Origin: an uncultured Bacteroidia bacterium
GTDB lineage: Bacteria; Bacteroidota; Bacteroidia; NS11-12g; UBA9320
DNA length: 64,000 nucleotides
Assembly: GCA_943787465.1 (NCBI GenBank)
Contig: CALSMN010000003.1
Location: 1-64,000 of the forward strand
Direction: 5' to 3'
Shown: positions 1 to 8,711 of the stretch, in pieces
How the letters are laid out: each line of letters opens with the position of its first letter
How positions within the stretch are numbered: position 1 is the stretch's first letter
Made by a program: the position numbers and the translations under genes
Notes under the pieces: generated by a model
The model's input: the letters and a program-made list of their open reading frames with translations, nothing else
Databases searched by the model: none
What the model was told of the DNA's origin: nothing

Positions 1-409
1 TAAAGCCGCCAACTTACTCACGTCCATATTTAATCGCGAAAAGTAGTTGTCGGGCAAGGCTCCTTTTAAAGAAGGATTGTTCTTTTCTGTGGTGTGTAAT
101 GCTGTATCAATAATCAAAGCAATGTTGTCTTGCTTTGAGTTTTTGATGATATGGCTCCAACGAGATTCTTCTGGTAGAAAGAAGATGTTCTTCATGTTGT
201 AGAACTCCTTCATCTCTAAATATTTCTCTTTACCTTCATCAATCAGCTCTTGTCGTCTTTCTTCAAATTTGTCACTGGCAAACTTGAGGAAGATGAGTCC
301 TAATACTACATGTTTGTATTCAGAGGATTCAACGGTTTCCTCTTAATTTATTGGCAGAATCCCAAAGGGTTTCTTCCATTGATTTTTGGTTTTTGGTTGT
401 TTCTGCCAT
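1..409 (-). pseudogene. hsdM: Type I restriction-modification methylase subunit HsdM, 5' part, frameshifted
   Basis: The gene reads leftward from an ATG at 407-409 and runs off the window edge. The N-terminal sequence (MAETTKNQKSMEETLWDSAN, then HVVLGLIFLKFASDKFEERR, then FLPEESRW and LNMDVSKL) is the conserved N-terminal domain of HsdM, the adenine-N6 methylase subunit of type I R-M enzymes. The frame breaks after about residue 24. An AAA run (plus 336-338) appears to hold one A too many, giving a stop at NR*, and the rest continues intact in the next frame to position 1. So the gene is disrupted, mis-sequenced or recoded. The SAM-binding and NPPF motifs would lie outside the window. It follows a short ORF and an inverted-repeat operator shared with two other units, so it probably belongs to the same regulon. 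Family assignment is firm; functional status is open. Confidence 0.85.
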
Positions 410-414
410 ATTAA

Positions 415-522
415 TTAATAATTTAATTTATAATCAGAAGTATCTTCTGAACTTTCAGGTATCCATGCAGCTTTAGATAAATATTGTTCTAAGCGTGACA
501 ATTTTAATTTTTGTGTTGTCAT
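415..522 (-). CDS. Short 35-residue protein upstream of hsdM
   Basis: An ATG at 520-522 opens a 35-codon frame starting MTTQKLKLSRLEQYLSKAAW and ending SDYKLNY, followed by a stop 5 bases before the hsdM start. The pattern L..LE.YL.KAA...SDYK loosely resembles the first helix of HsdM proteins (LE.fLWkAAdiLRG...SdYK). It may be a relic of another methylase N-terminus or a small leader protein. It lies 32 bp downstream of operator copy A and is very probably cotranscribed with hsdM. No function can be assigned. Confidence 0.45.
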   Translation of the reverse strand: MTTQKLKLSRLEQYLSKAAWIPESSEDTSDYKLNY

Positions 523-554
523 ATCAGTGTTATAGTTCAAAATTATTGTTTAGG

Positions 555-573
555 TGTGCGATAGAGGTGCACA
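555..573. promoter_or_regulatory. Inverted-repeat operator, copy A (TGTGC-N9-GCACA)
   Basis: Perfect 5-bp arms TGTGC (555-559) and GCACA (569-573) are separated by GATAGAGGT. The same 19-bp arrangement occurs at 4344-4362 and 5380-5398, always just upstream of a minus-strand start. This copy precedes the short ORF and hsdM. A WYL regulator encoded nearby is the obvious candidate ligand, because WYL proteins bind inverted repeats as dimers; that pairing is inferred. Confidence 0.7.
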
Positions 574-576
574 ATA

Positions 577-842
577 CTATAAAAGTTTTATTTTTTTAAC
601 CCTAAATTTAGGCTGATTAGTTCTGTTATCTATATATTCCTCGGAAGTAACTTGTATTCTGGTCCCGTTTATTAATGTATTATTAGTAACTAGGTTTGGT
701 GCTATGAAAATATTGTCTCCAAACTCATCAGGCTTAAAAAATGCATAACCTTTGTGAGAATCCAAATTGATTACTTCTCCAATAATAAATTGTTGTTCCT
801 CATTTGAGCTTGTTTCAAGGTTCTCAGTCTGTTCCCAATTTT
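577..842 (-). pseudogene. Cold-shock-like (OB-fold) domain, possibly the detached C-terminus of the response regulator
   Basis: The minus-strand frame from about 842 to a stop at 577 reads ...EEQQFIIGEVINLDSHKGYA, then FFKPDEFGDNIFIAPN and QPKFRVKKIKLL*. KGYAFFKP and DNIFI match the RNP1 and RNP2 positions of the cold-shock domain (KGFGFI.P, DVFVH). There is no ATG or GTG in frame. The only usable start, TTG at 763-765, would cut off the first beta strand. The open frame runs directly on from the end of the response regulator gene: adding one AACC unit to the AACCAACC at the regulator's stop codon would join the two into ...DSNQPTIENWEQ.... It is therefore more likely the C-terminal domain of that regulator than a separate gene. 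Confidence 0.6.
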
Positions 843-1760
843 CTATGGTTGGTTTGAGTCTACATGTATTTTAAACCAAATCAAAATATCCATTAATTGA
901 AACAAGACACTTTTCATTAAATAAGACGTATTTACTTGGTGTACAAATTCATCTATTTTTGATCTATGCGAACCACTTTGGGTTATTGTTAAGATATTTC
1001 TTAAGTTAAAACTTATCTGTTCAGGCAAATGCGTTCCGTCTAAATGCTTATATCCCTTTTCAATGAAATAGGAGTCATCTTTGAAATTTTTACCGGTTAA
1101 AAAATTGCTACTTTCATTCAGGGAAACAAATGGTGTTACAAAAGCGGATGGGAGTAAATTGTACTTATTAAATCCAGAGAAAAGGTCTTCTATTACTTTT
1201 CTAACTGTATTAAATTGATTGACGATAGTTAAGTTATCTATATCTTTTAATAGGTTTAAAATGTCTTGACCGGCAAGTTCACCAATATATCTCTCACTAC
1301 ATACTTCAAATACACGTTTATACTTTTGTCTTATCTGGGTGTCTTCTAAACTAGCAGCAGCTTGCTTTATATCATTAAAAAGCCGATCTGTTTCTTCATC
1401 ACTTCCTTTTGTATAAATATTTCTGAATGCTTTGCTGAAAGTTTGGTCTTTGTAGGCTTCAGCTTGTCCTGTAAAAACAAAAACTTCAAACTTTTTTTTC
1501 AAGCCTAAAAGTTGCTCTTTTGCTCTGTGAACATTAACAGTATCCTCAGTGTTTTTAGCATCATCTTCATTTTCGTAGAATTTAGCGTCAAGTAAGACGC
1601 CATCATAGAATGGGTAGTTTCTTTCAAGTTCGCTCATACCACCATTTAGGGATTTGAAACTTATTAGATTAATCCCATTCCGTTTTGCACGCCCCTTAAA
1701 TGGTGTCATTGATTCATGTTGGTCATCTATCCAAAGAATATTGTAATAAATTTCATTCAT
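843..1760 (-). CDS. Response regulator: receiver domain plus uncharacterised alpha-helical C-terminal domain
   Basis: The 305-residue product starts with a receiver domain: acidic pair in ILWIDDQ (D12, D13), phospho-acceptor D58 in GVLLDAKF, T97 in VFTGQ and K118 in YTKGS, all at canonical positions. There is no HTH output domain. Residues about 140-300 are helical, with FNTVRKVIEDLFSGFNKY, LRNILTITQSGSHRSKIDEF and a hydrophobic last helix. The layout is reminiscent of HEPN/DUF4145-like helical bundles, but I cannot prove that. The ATG lies one base after the stop of the kinase-bearing gene, so the two form a kinase-regulator pair. A cold-shock-like domain follows in another frame and may once have been fused. 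The receiver is certain; the output domain is unassigned. Confidence 0.8.
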   Translation of the reverse strand: MNEIYYNILWIDDQHESMTPFKGRAKRNGINLISFKSLNGGMSELERNYPFYDGVLLDAKFYENEDDAKNTEDTVNVHRAKEQLLGLKKKFEVFVFTGQAEAYKDQTFSKAFRNIYTKGSDEETDRLFNDIKQAAASLEDTQIRQKYKRVFEVCSERYIGELAGQDILNLLKDIDNLTIVNQFNTVRKVIEDLFSGFNKYNLLPSAFVTPFVSLNESSNFLTGKNFKDDSYFIEKGYKHLDGTHLPEQISFNLRNILTITQSGSHRSKIDEFVHQVNTSYLMKSVLFQLMDILIWFKIHVDSNQP

Positions 1761-1761
1761 A

Positions 1762-4309
1762 CTATTTTATTAATTTGAGTGTAAATTGAAATTGAAATTT
1801 AACAGGGTAAATAGGATCCTCATTTAATACTAAATTCCAGTTTGCATCTCCAAACTCTTTTGCAATTCTGTGGACGTCATAACCACCTAAACCAGTACCT
1901 ATATTTTCATCGTCTGTTGAGAATTTGGTTATGAATTTATCCCTGTCAAAATTATTAGGGAACGGTAAACCATTATTCTTAATCTCTATGAATAAAAAGT
2001 CATCAATAACATCCAAACTTACGACTACCATCGTTACTTTCTTTTTTAGTTTTGAATCCGTATTTATTTGCATTTGTTAAAATATTATCAAAAAGTGTTT
2101 GGAGTAATATTTTACTACCATAAATCCCTCTTATTTTCAAATCCTCTTCTCTTATCAAATTTTTGCTAGATATTAAAATTTAATCCATTTTGAGAAAGAG
2201 AATTAACAATGCCATTTAGTTCAAATATAGATATCATAGATTTATCATAATCCTCAACAATAAAGCCATTTTCTCCCTTCTCTAGTACCTTTGTTATAAA
2301 GTTCACATCTCTACTGATTTCTTTAAGAGCTGAAAAAATATCAGTCTCATAAAACTCCTTAAAAGAGTCATTCAAATCTTCAATTTTCTTATTATTAGTA
2401 TGTAAAAAAGTGATGTATGTTATTAGACCAATCTAATATATTTTGTCTAGGCCTTCCAAGGGTGTGTTTTAGCGAAGCAAATTCGTTAAATTCTAAAATA
2501 GCTTTACTGTTAGCAAGAGCATTTCGCTCATTATGGAGTTTTTCAATACGTTTAGAAACTTCCGTAATACCTTGTACCTTAGCTTTTTGCTCCTCAATGG
2601 GTGGAAGCTTTATTACAACTTCTAAGAAGTCATCTTTTTTAATCATAGGAATCGTTGTACCCGTTCTGTATGAATCTAATTGTTCTGAAACGTAATCAGA
2701 TTTCAATTCGTTAATTAGATATGTCACATTCACTAAATTATGATTCACTTTAACGAGGCTAAACCATTATCTATGAGTATCGGGATGCCGGTATATTTAA
2801 AATATGTTGGTTTTAATGATTTCCATCTGGAGGCAATTAAAAGAGACGACTCATCTATCAAACGAGAATTTTTAATGGGCTTGTCATCACCATCAATTTT
2901 GTCGATATCTAGTTTGTAATGTAATAGATCATCACTTAAATCTCTTATTCTAATATGCTTAAAATTTTCTGGAACTTCATGTTTAGTTCCACTTAAATAT
3001 GTCAAAATATCTCTAAGCTTTACACCTTCAATTTTTTTCTTAAAGTATCTAGGCACACTTAAGTTATAGTCGAGCTCTTTGATGTAATTATTATCAATAA
3101 TTCTAACCACATCAATATTTTGATTGTCAGCATTAATTACGCGATTTAATTCTAGGTCATTAAGCAACTTTTTAGAGGTGTCTTTTGCTCTTACAAAATC
3201 ATTGGTTTGAATGAATCGAACCTTCCCAACTTCATTTTTATTCTTATTAATTACCAAAACAATCGATGGCATTCCAGTATGTGGAAGAATACCTCCAGGT
3301 ATTGAAACTATTGTATCAATAAGGTCTTCATTGATGAGTTGTTCTCTCAAGCGTTTATAGTTCCCTGATTTGAATAGAAATTCAGGTGTTAACAATGTAA
3401 TTAATTTTCCTTTGGACTTTAAAGAACTTAATCCCTTTTTTTATTATGAACTCTTCTATTGTTTTAATGCCAGGATATAAATTCCGTTCCTCTTTATTTA
3501 ATTTTAATCCTAATGGAGGACTTGATATAATAAGATCAAATTTTTTTGGATTTATTTGGCCATTTCTTTAGAGAGTTATTTAAAACAGACTCAAGAGATC
3601 CGCCTTCGCCTAATCCTTTTTTTATATTGCTAGTCCTTAAAGCCCCAATTAAAAATGTTTTATTGTTAATTTCCTCCGATAATAGAGAATCAAAATTCTT
3701 TATATAAATTGGAAATGATCCATAACCTGCAAATGGGTTGTAAATCCTAGATTTTTTGGAAATATCAACTAATGAGCACATAAATCGTGTTAACTCTTTA
3801 GGTTGAAGATTTTGCTTATTTTCTACACCATTTGAATCTAAAATATGATATAAGAAAGTGTCAAAAAAACTAGCATAGTCTTTAGCAGAAGAATTTTGAA
3901 TAAATATTAGAAAGTCCCGTAAAATATTTTTTAGTGTTAATTCTTCTATTTTTAAAATAGATTTCATAAAAATATCATTTATACCGCCAAATTGCAAGGG
4001 TAATACAGCATATGAATCTAAATCCTGAAAAATCGAATCTTCAGACTTTCCTTTAATTTTTGCTTCATCTATTTCTTTTAATAATAATTTAATTATTTTT
4101 ATAATAATAAAATCTGAAGATTTATCATTTAATATTTTTTTTAATCTATTTTCATTATTACAAAAAACTTAGTAAAATCAAAATATTATAATATTCTCAT
4201 CAAACAAAATAGACTCCTCTCGAAGCATGTTGAATACACTCAATGCAAGTTCCTCAGGGGACTTAATTGAACTTTCATTAGCATTTATAATATTATTATT
4301 CTCACTCAT
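1762..4309 (-). pseudogene. N6-DNA-methylase / type I specificity / histidine-kinase fusion, multiply frameshifted
   Basis: From an ATG at 4307-4309 (MSENNNIINANESS) the conserved segments follow one another over ~2.5 kb but switch frame about eight times, near 4180, 4165, 3544, 3439, 2750, 2406, 2176 and 2042. Domains in order: helical N-terminus; SAM motif I IYNPFAGYGSF (~3713-3745); motif IV FDLIISSPPLG (~3500-3538); HsdM-like LITLLTPEFLF...LIDTIVSIPGG; a specificity-like half ending IPMIKKDDFLEVVIKLPPI.EQ; coiled linker; DHp H-box NEFASLKHTLGRPRQNI (His codon 2464-2466); HATPase N-box LLQTLFDNILTNANKY (~2056-2103); G-box NIGTGLGGYDVHRIAKEFG. Uninterrupted it would be ~850 residues. Most shifts fall in A/T runs, so decay, assembly error or slippage are all possible. 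The response regulator follows one base later. Operator copy B lies 35 bp upstream. Confidence 0.75.
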
Positions 4310-4343
4310 ATCCTTCAAAATTGGTTCAAATATCTGTTAAAAG

Positions 4344-4362
4344 TGTGCACTACATCTGCACA
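4344..4362. promoter_or_regulatory. Inverted-repeat operator, copy B (TGTGC-N9-GCACA)
   Basis: Arms TGTGC (4344-4348) and GCACA (4358-4362) flank ACTACATCT. It sits between the end of the WYL regulator gene and the ATG of the methylase-kinase gene at 4309, where a minus-strand promoter must lie. The arms and spacing are identical to copies at 555 and 5380. Confidence 0.7.
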
Positions 4363-4363
4363 T

Positions 4364-5373
4364 CTAATTTTTATAATATTCATTTAACTGTTTTACTTGG
4401 TTCGCAATTACATTTCGAAGCTCTCTGGGTGCCATTACTTTAACTCCTCCTCCAAATGATAACAATAGACTTTCTAACTCATAATTAATAATAAGTTTTA
4501 AACTTACATTTAGAGTTCCATCGTCATTTAAACTACTTTTTTGGCTTGCATGAAGTGGTTTGGTAACTATATATGCAGCTTGTTGGGGGCTAAATATTAA
4601 GTTAACTTCTTCTACAATGGAATCAACTTTTCGTGTTACACCAATAACATCGTAAAATAATCTTCCCAGTCAGTGGTGGTGTCAAGGTAAGTAATAGATG
4701 ACTCTTCTATACTCTCAATTCTATCTAAAGCTAAATTCCAATTGTTTAATTTTTTCTCTTGATTATAACCAAAAACAAACCAACGATTTTTATACTGCTT
4801 CAAATAGTATGGATGAAAGTTAAGGATAAAAGCGTCTTTATTAAAGGGTTTGTATCTGATCTTGAGAACCCTTTTTTGTGAAATGCCATTAAATATTGGA
4901 TTTATGTATTTATATCCTTCGTAGTCTATATTACTTTCATATGATATAACTGTTTGTGTATTTTCTTTAAGGCCAAATTTATCATTCAATAATGGGCTTA
5001 TTTCACTCAGCCATTCAAGTTCAGGAGAACCTTCAAAACGTATGCAGCACAGAAATTGCACTTTTAATCTTTGTGCTTCTGAAGAATTAAGTGGCTGTTT
5101 ATTAATGGAAAAGTTTTTGTCCTCATAACGATAATATGGTGGTTTTACTGAATTATATGATTCTATGGGGGCACTATAGCCTACCTCGCTTCTCATAAAC
5201 TTAATGTCATCCCTGAGTTGACGTGTTTTTATTCCTTTAGAATGGGGATCATCTTCTCTTAAGGCCTCATTTACAGCTTCTAATAATTCCATAAAAGTAT
5301 ATGTTCTACTAAAATTACTGAGACATTTATCTATTACATTATATCTTAAAACTGCATTTTTATTTATTGCCAT
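4364..5373 (-). pseudogene. WYL-domain transcriptional regulator, one frameshift near its C-terminus
   Basis: The start is MAINKNAVLRYNVID at 5371-5373. A more upstream ATG at 5395-5397 would overlap the operator. The first ~85 residues form a winged-helix region (IDKCLSNF..TYTFMELLEAVNEAL). Residues ~150-240 are the WYL domain (LKIRYKPFNKDAFILNFHPYYLKQYKNRWFVFGYN), and the WCX-type C-terminus ends LRNVIANQVKQLNEYYKN* at 4364. The frame shifts at AAAA 4654-4657, where one base appears missing: after DWEDYF the text continues in another frame as YDVIGVTRKVDSIVEE. WYL proteins often repress defence operons and sense nucleotides or oligonucleotides. The three inverted repeats at this locus are plausible binding sites, one over its own promoter. 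Confidence 0.8.
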
Positions 5374-5379
5374 GTGTTC

Positions 5380-5398
5380 TGTGCGAATATAGTGCACA
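5380..5398. promoter_or_regulatory. Inverted-repeat operator, copy C (TGTGC-N9-GCACA), autoregulatory position
   Basis: Arms TGTGC (5380-5384) and GCACA (5394-5398) flank GAATATAGT. It ends 7 bp upstream of the WYL regulator's preferred ATG. This placement suggests that the regulator controls itself and argues against the earlier ATG at 5397. Confidence 0.7.
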
Positions 5399-5682
5399 TG
5401 TATACATAAATTCCATATTTGCTATTTCTCACTGATTAGATTGATAAACAATTAATTAATACTTTTCAATTTATACAGTTCTTTATTGTTGTTAAGTAAT
5501 ATTAAGACTTAATCTCTCCCTTCTAAAACATTGAAGTAATTTTTTTACCCTAATTTTATTTATTTATCTGAGTGAAAAAGGTATCATAAAGATAGATAAA
5601 GCCCCATAATATCTGTACATATAGTTCAAGGTGATAAGAAGGAAAAAAACTTAAAAAAAGGTAAAAAATTTTACACCATTTC

Positions 5683-5928
5683 ATGAAACGGTCTCATGAT
5701 TTTTGCTCAATGAAAGATCAAGTTATTTATTTAGATGTAGAACAGGCAGCGGCCTTTCTCAATGTATCACCGAAGTATGTCTATACATTGACTCAACAGC
5801 GTAAAATCCCTTTTTATAAACCGTTTGGTAAAAAACTATTATTCAAATTAGAGGAACTAACAGATATAGTTGATGCAAGCCATGTGAGGTCAATTACTCC
5901 CTATCGAAGAATTAAAGCAAAAAATTAG
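5683..5928 (+). CDS. Excisionase-like helix-turn-helix protein
   Basis: A small basic protein of 81 residues, or 72 if it starts at the second ATG (5710, MKDQVIYLDVEQAAAFLNVS). The core YLDVEQAAAFLNVSPKYVY, then RKIPFYKPFGKKLLF and ..LEELTDIV, is the MerR-like winged HTH of the HTH_17/excisionase family that Bacteroidota integrative elements carry next to their replication ATPase. It is followed 80 bp later by such an ATPase. It probably acts in excision or regulation of the element. A tyrosine integrase, the usual partner, is not intact in this window. Confidence 0.75.
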   Translation: MKRSHDFCSMKDQVIYLDVEQAAAFLNVSPKYVYTLTQQRKIPFYKPFGKKLLFKLEELTDIVDASHVRSITPYRRIKAKN

Positions 5929-6009
5929 GTAAGATGAATAGAAAAAACAAAAAGGAGGTTTGCAACAAAATAGAGTCAAATTCCTCGATCTAACACAACC
6001 TTTTACAGA

Positions 6010-7161
6010 ATGATAAAAAAGCTAAATCCTGAATTTGACGATTTAAATTCAAAGGTAATCTTAGACCATATAAAGGTACTCACAAAGAGAAGTGAGGCGG
6101 AAATATTAGAGTCTTTAAGGATAAATCCAACTGATAAAATTGATAGACCAAAGACAGCTTGGTTGCAAAAACGAGATAATAATCCTTATCAATTAAATGA
6201 AGACCCAATTTTAGGAACATTAGGTAACTTCTCATTAGCTATTGGCAAGGCTAAAAGTAGAAAATCTTTTTTCATAAATATTGCAGTATCTGCTGTGTTG
6301 GGTAAAGATTTAATTCTTAACCAATTTAGAGGGACCTTACCACCTGAACAAAGCACAGTTCTCTATTTTGATACTGAGCAAGGGAAATATCACGTTCAAT
6401 TGGCTTTAAAGCGTATTTGTGACCAAATAAATGTAAAAGAACCTGAGAATCTTAAAGTTTTCGGTCTAAGGAGTTTAAAGCCATCAGATAGACTTAAAAT
6501 AATTGAGTATGCTATCTACAACACTCCTAACTTAGGATTTGTAATAATTGATGGAATTAAGGATTTAATCAACTCAATAAATGATGAAGCAGAAGCCACA
6601 TTAATATCAAGCAAGTTGTTAAAATGGACTGAAGAAAAAAACATTCATATAATGACAGTTCTTCACCAAAACAAGAGTGATAACAATGCTCGAGGTCATA
6701 TTGGTACTGAACTAATAAATAAAGCTGAAACAGTTCTTTCAGTAACTAAAAATGAGCAGGATAAAGATATTTCAGTAGTTGAAGCTCAACAATGTAGAAA
6801 CATAGAACCCGAACCTTTTGCATTCGAAATTAAAAATGGATTACCTGTCCTTGTTGAGGATTTTGAAATTAGAACAGAAACAAAAAGTAGCAAGTATGAT
6901 ATCAGTGATTTAGAGGATTATAGAAAGTTCAAACTATTGATTGAGGCATTCAGCAAGAAAGATAGTTTCACATATTCAGAATTAAGAATACAAATCCAAT
7001 TAGCATACAAGAAGGAGTTTAATAAGAAACTTGGAGATAACAGAGCTAAAGAACTCATTACTATATGTAAAAACAATGATTGGCTAATACAGGAAAAACC
7101 AAAAGGACCATATACAATAGGAAAATTTCAAGGTTTAGAAGATGAAGAAAGTATTTTTTAA
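6010..7161 (+). CDS. RecA-like RepA-family ATPase of a mobile element
   Basis: The 383-residue product has a RecA-fold ATPase core. An atypical Walker A lies in FSLAIGKAKSRKSFF (around residue 80), an acidic strand in VLYFDTEQGKYHVQ, Walker B in LGFVIIDGIKDLI (around 180), and a sensor-like MTVLHQNKSDNNARGHIGTE. This is the RepA/hexameric-helicase-like ATPase found beside primase-like proteins in Bacteroidota integrative and mobilisable elements. The C-terminal ~90 residues look like a winged-helix DNA-binding tail (FKLLIEAFSKKDSFTYSELR). It lies between the excisionase-like gene and the broken primase-like gene and probably serves element replication. The frame is intact. Confidence 0.75.
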   Translation: MIKKLNPEFDDLNSKVILDHIKVLTKRSEAEILESLRINPTDKIDRPKTAWLQKRDNNPYQLNEDPILGTLGNFSLAIGKAKSRKSFFINIAVSAVLGKDLILNQFRGTLPPEQSTVLYFDTEQGKYHVQLALKRICDQINVKEPENLKVFGLRSLKPSDRLKIIEYAIYNTPNLGFVIIDGIKDLINSINDEAEATLISSKLLKWTEEKNIHIMTVLHQNKSDNNARGHIGTELINKAETVLSVTKNEQDKDISVVEAQQCRNIEPEPFAFEIKNGLPVLVEDFEIRTETKSSKYDISDLEDYRKFKLLIEAFSKKDSFTYSELRIQIQLAYKKEFNKKLGDNRAKELITICKNNDWLIQEKPKGPYTIGKFQGLEDEESIF

Positions 7162-7164
7162 TCA

Positions 7165-7209
7165 CGGTTTAGTTTAAAGCGTTATATACGCTTTTAAACT
7201 GTTAAACCG
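7165..7209. repeat. Imperfect inverted repeat with GTTTAAAC-like motifs
   Basis: Left arm CGGTTTAGTTTAAAGCG and right arm CGCTTTTAAACTGTTAAACC flank TTATATA and pair with small bulges. A further GTTTAAACC motif follows at ~7234. It lies directly after the ATPase stop and before the primase-like gene. It could be a transcription attenuator or terminator or a replication-origin element; the sequence alone does not decide. Confidence 0.45.
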
Positions 7210-7260
7210 ATACCTATGATAGTTTAATAAACAAGTTTAAACCGTAAACTAACAACGAAT

Positions 7261-8623
7261 TTGAATAAAATAGATACATACAGATACATATTAGAAAAGG
7301 GTAGTAAAAAACACTACTGCCCTAATTGCGGAAAGAAACGATTTGTAAGATATATCGATACACAAACAGGCGACTATTTACCTGAAAGATATGGTCGTTG
7401 TGACCGTGAGATAAACTGTCCAGGAGGACTATAACAATCCTTATTTAGATGGCTACGCAAAAGCCATTTGGAAGCAGGAACAAGGGAATAAGTCAAATTG
7501 GAAGCCAAGACAGCCAAGCTATAAAAAGAAGCCTGTAAACAAGTCTAAAAGGGCTTATGTACCTAATGAAGTATTAAGCCAAACCCGAGCAGGTTATGAG
7601 AGTAATATCTTCATCCAAAATTTACTTTCAAATGTGCCATTCCCATTTGAGGTCCAAGATGTTGAACAGGTTATTTCTTTGTATCATTTAGGTACAATAA
7701 AGACAGGGTATCGAGCAGGTGCAATCACCTTTCCGTTCATTGACGTAAATCATAATGTAAGAGCAATTCAGGTAAAGCAATTTGATAAGTATAACCATAC
7801 TACAGGTACTGACTTTATTCACTCGATAATAGAAAAGCACCATAATAGAAACCATACACCTATACCTAATTGGTTGACCCCTTATAAAGAGAATGAAACG
7901 AAGGTTTCTTGTTTGTTTGGTGAACACCTTTTAAGCAAATACCCTCACAACCCTATAGCGTTAGTTGAAGCCCCTAAAACAGCAATCTATAGCACGCTAT
8001 ACTTTGGAACACCTGAACAGCCTAAGAACTTACTTTGGTTAGCGGTTTTCAATTTAAGTAGTTTGAATTATGAGAAGTGTAAAGCCTCTAAAAGGTAGAG
8101 ATGTTTATTTGTTCCCTGACCTATCAAAAGAAGGTAAAGCCTTTGAGCTTTGGAGTAATAAGTCAAAAGAAATACAAAAGCGTTTACAGGGCACCTCCTT
8201 TCAGGTTTCTGACCTACTTGAAAAACTTGCACCTGATAAAGATAGAGACCAAGGTAAAGACATTGCAGACTATTTAATTAAACAAGATTGGAGACAATTT
8301 AGAAAGGAAGAACAAACACCAATTAGTGAAAAAGTGAAAAAAGTGAAGCCCCAAAAACAACTTATTTTTTCCAATCTGAAGTAGAAGTTCCAAAAACTAA
8401 GCAAGTTCAAGATTGGAGTATGGAGATAGCAGAATTAGAAAAGTATTTCAGTGAGGTTGAACTGCCTAATCAACCTGTAAAATTGAAAGACAATAGTACT
8501 GTAACTAACCATTTAGTTTTTATTGATAGTCATCTTGCTGCTGTAAAAGCAAATTCAGGTAATCTTAAATTCAAATCTTATTTAGAGCGATTGCAAAATT
8601 TCGCTGAAACTATACGGGGGTAG
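7261..8623 (+). pseudogene. Zinc-finger / DUF6371 primase-like protein, frameshifted
   Basis: A TTG at 7261 opens NKIDTYRYILEKGSKKHYC, with zinc-ribbon cysteines in HYCPNCGKKRF and GRCDREINC as in DUF6371/primase-like proteins of Bacteroidota elements. The frame breaks near 7430 (PGGL* versus GYNNPYLDGYAKAIWKQEQG in another frame), again near 8085 (NYEKCKASKR* versus KPLKGRDVYLFPDLSKEGK) and near 8370 (QLIFSNLK* versus YFFQSEVEVPKTK). The middle holds a TOPRIM-like region (NPIALVEAPKTAIYSTLYFG, then DVYLFPDLSKEGK) typical of primases. It follows the RepA-like ATPase, its usual partner. Three independent breaks make it very probably non-functional. Confidence 0.7.
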
Positions 8624-8711
8624 GGGCATTAAAACCTACAGCTATTAACACCACATACGTTCGTGGAGCTATTTTCTACACATTTACAAGTTAGTTTAGG
8701 GTTTGGGAATA

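Noticed and set aside
2417-2695. Plus-strand open frame over the specificity/kinase region
   Set aside because: It lies opposite the H-box and specificity motifs of the minus-strand gene and shows no protein-like pattern of its own.
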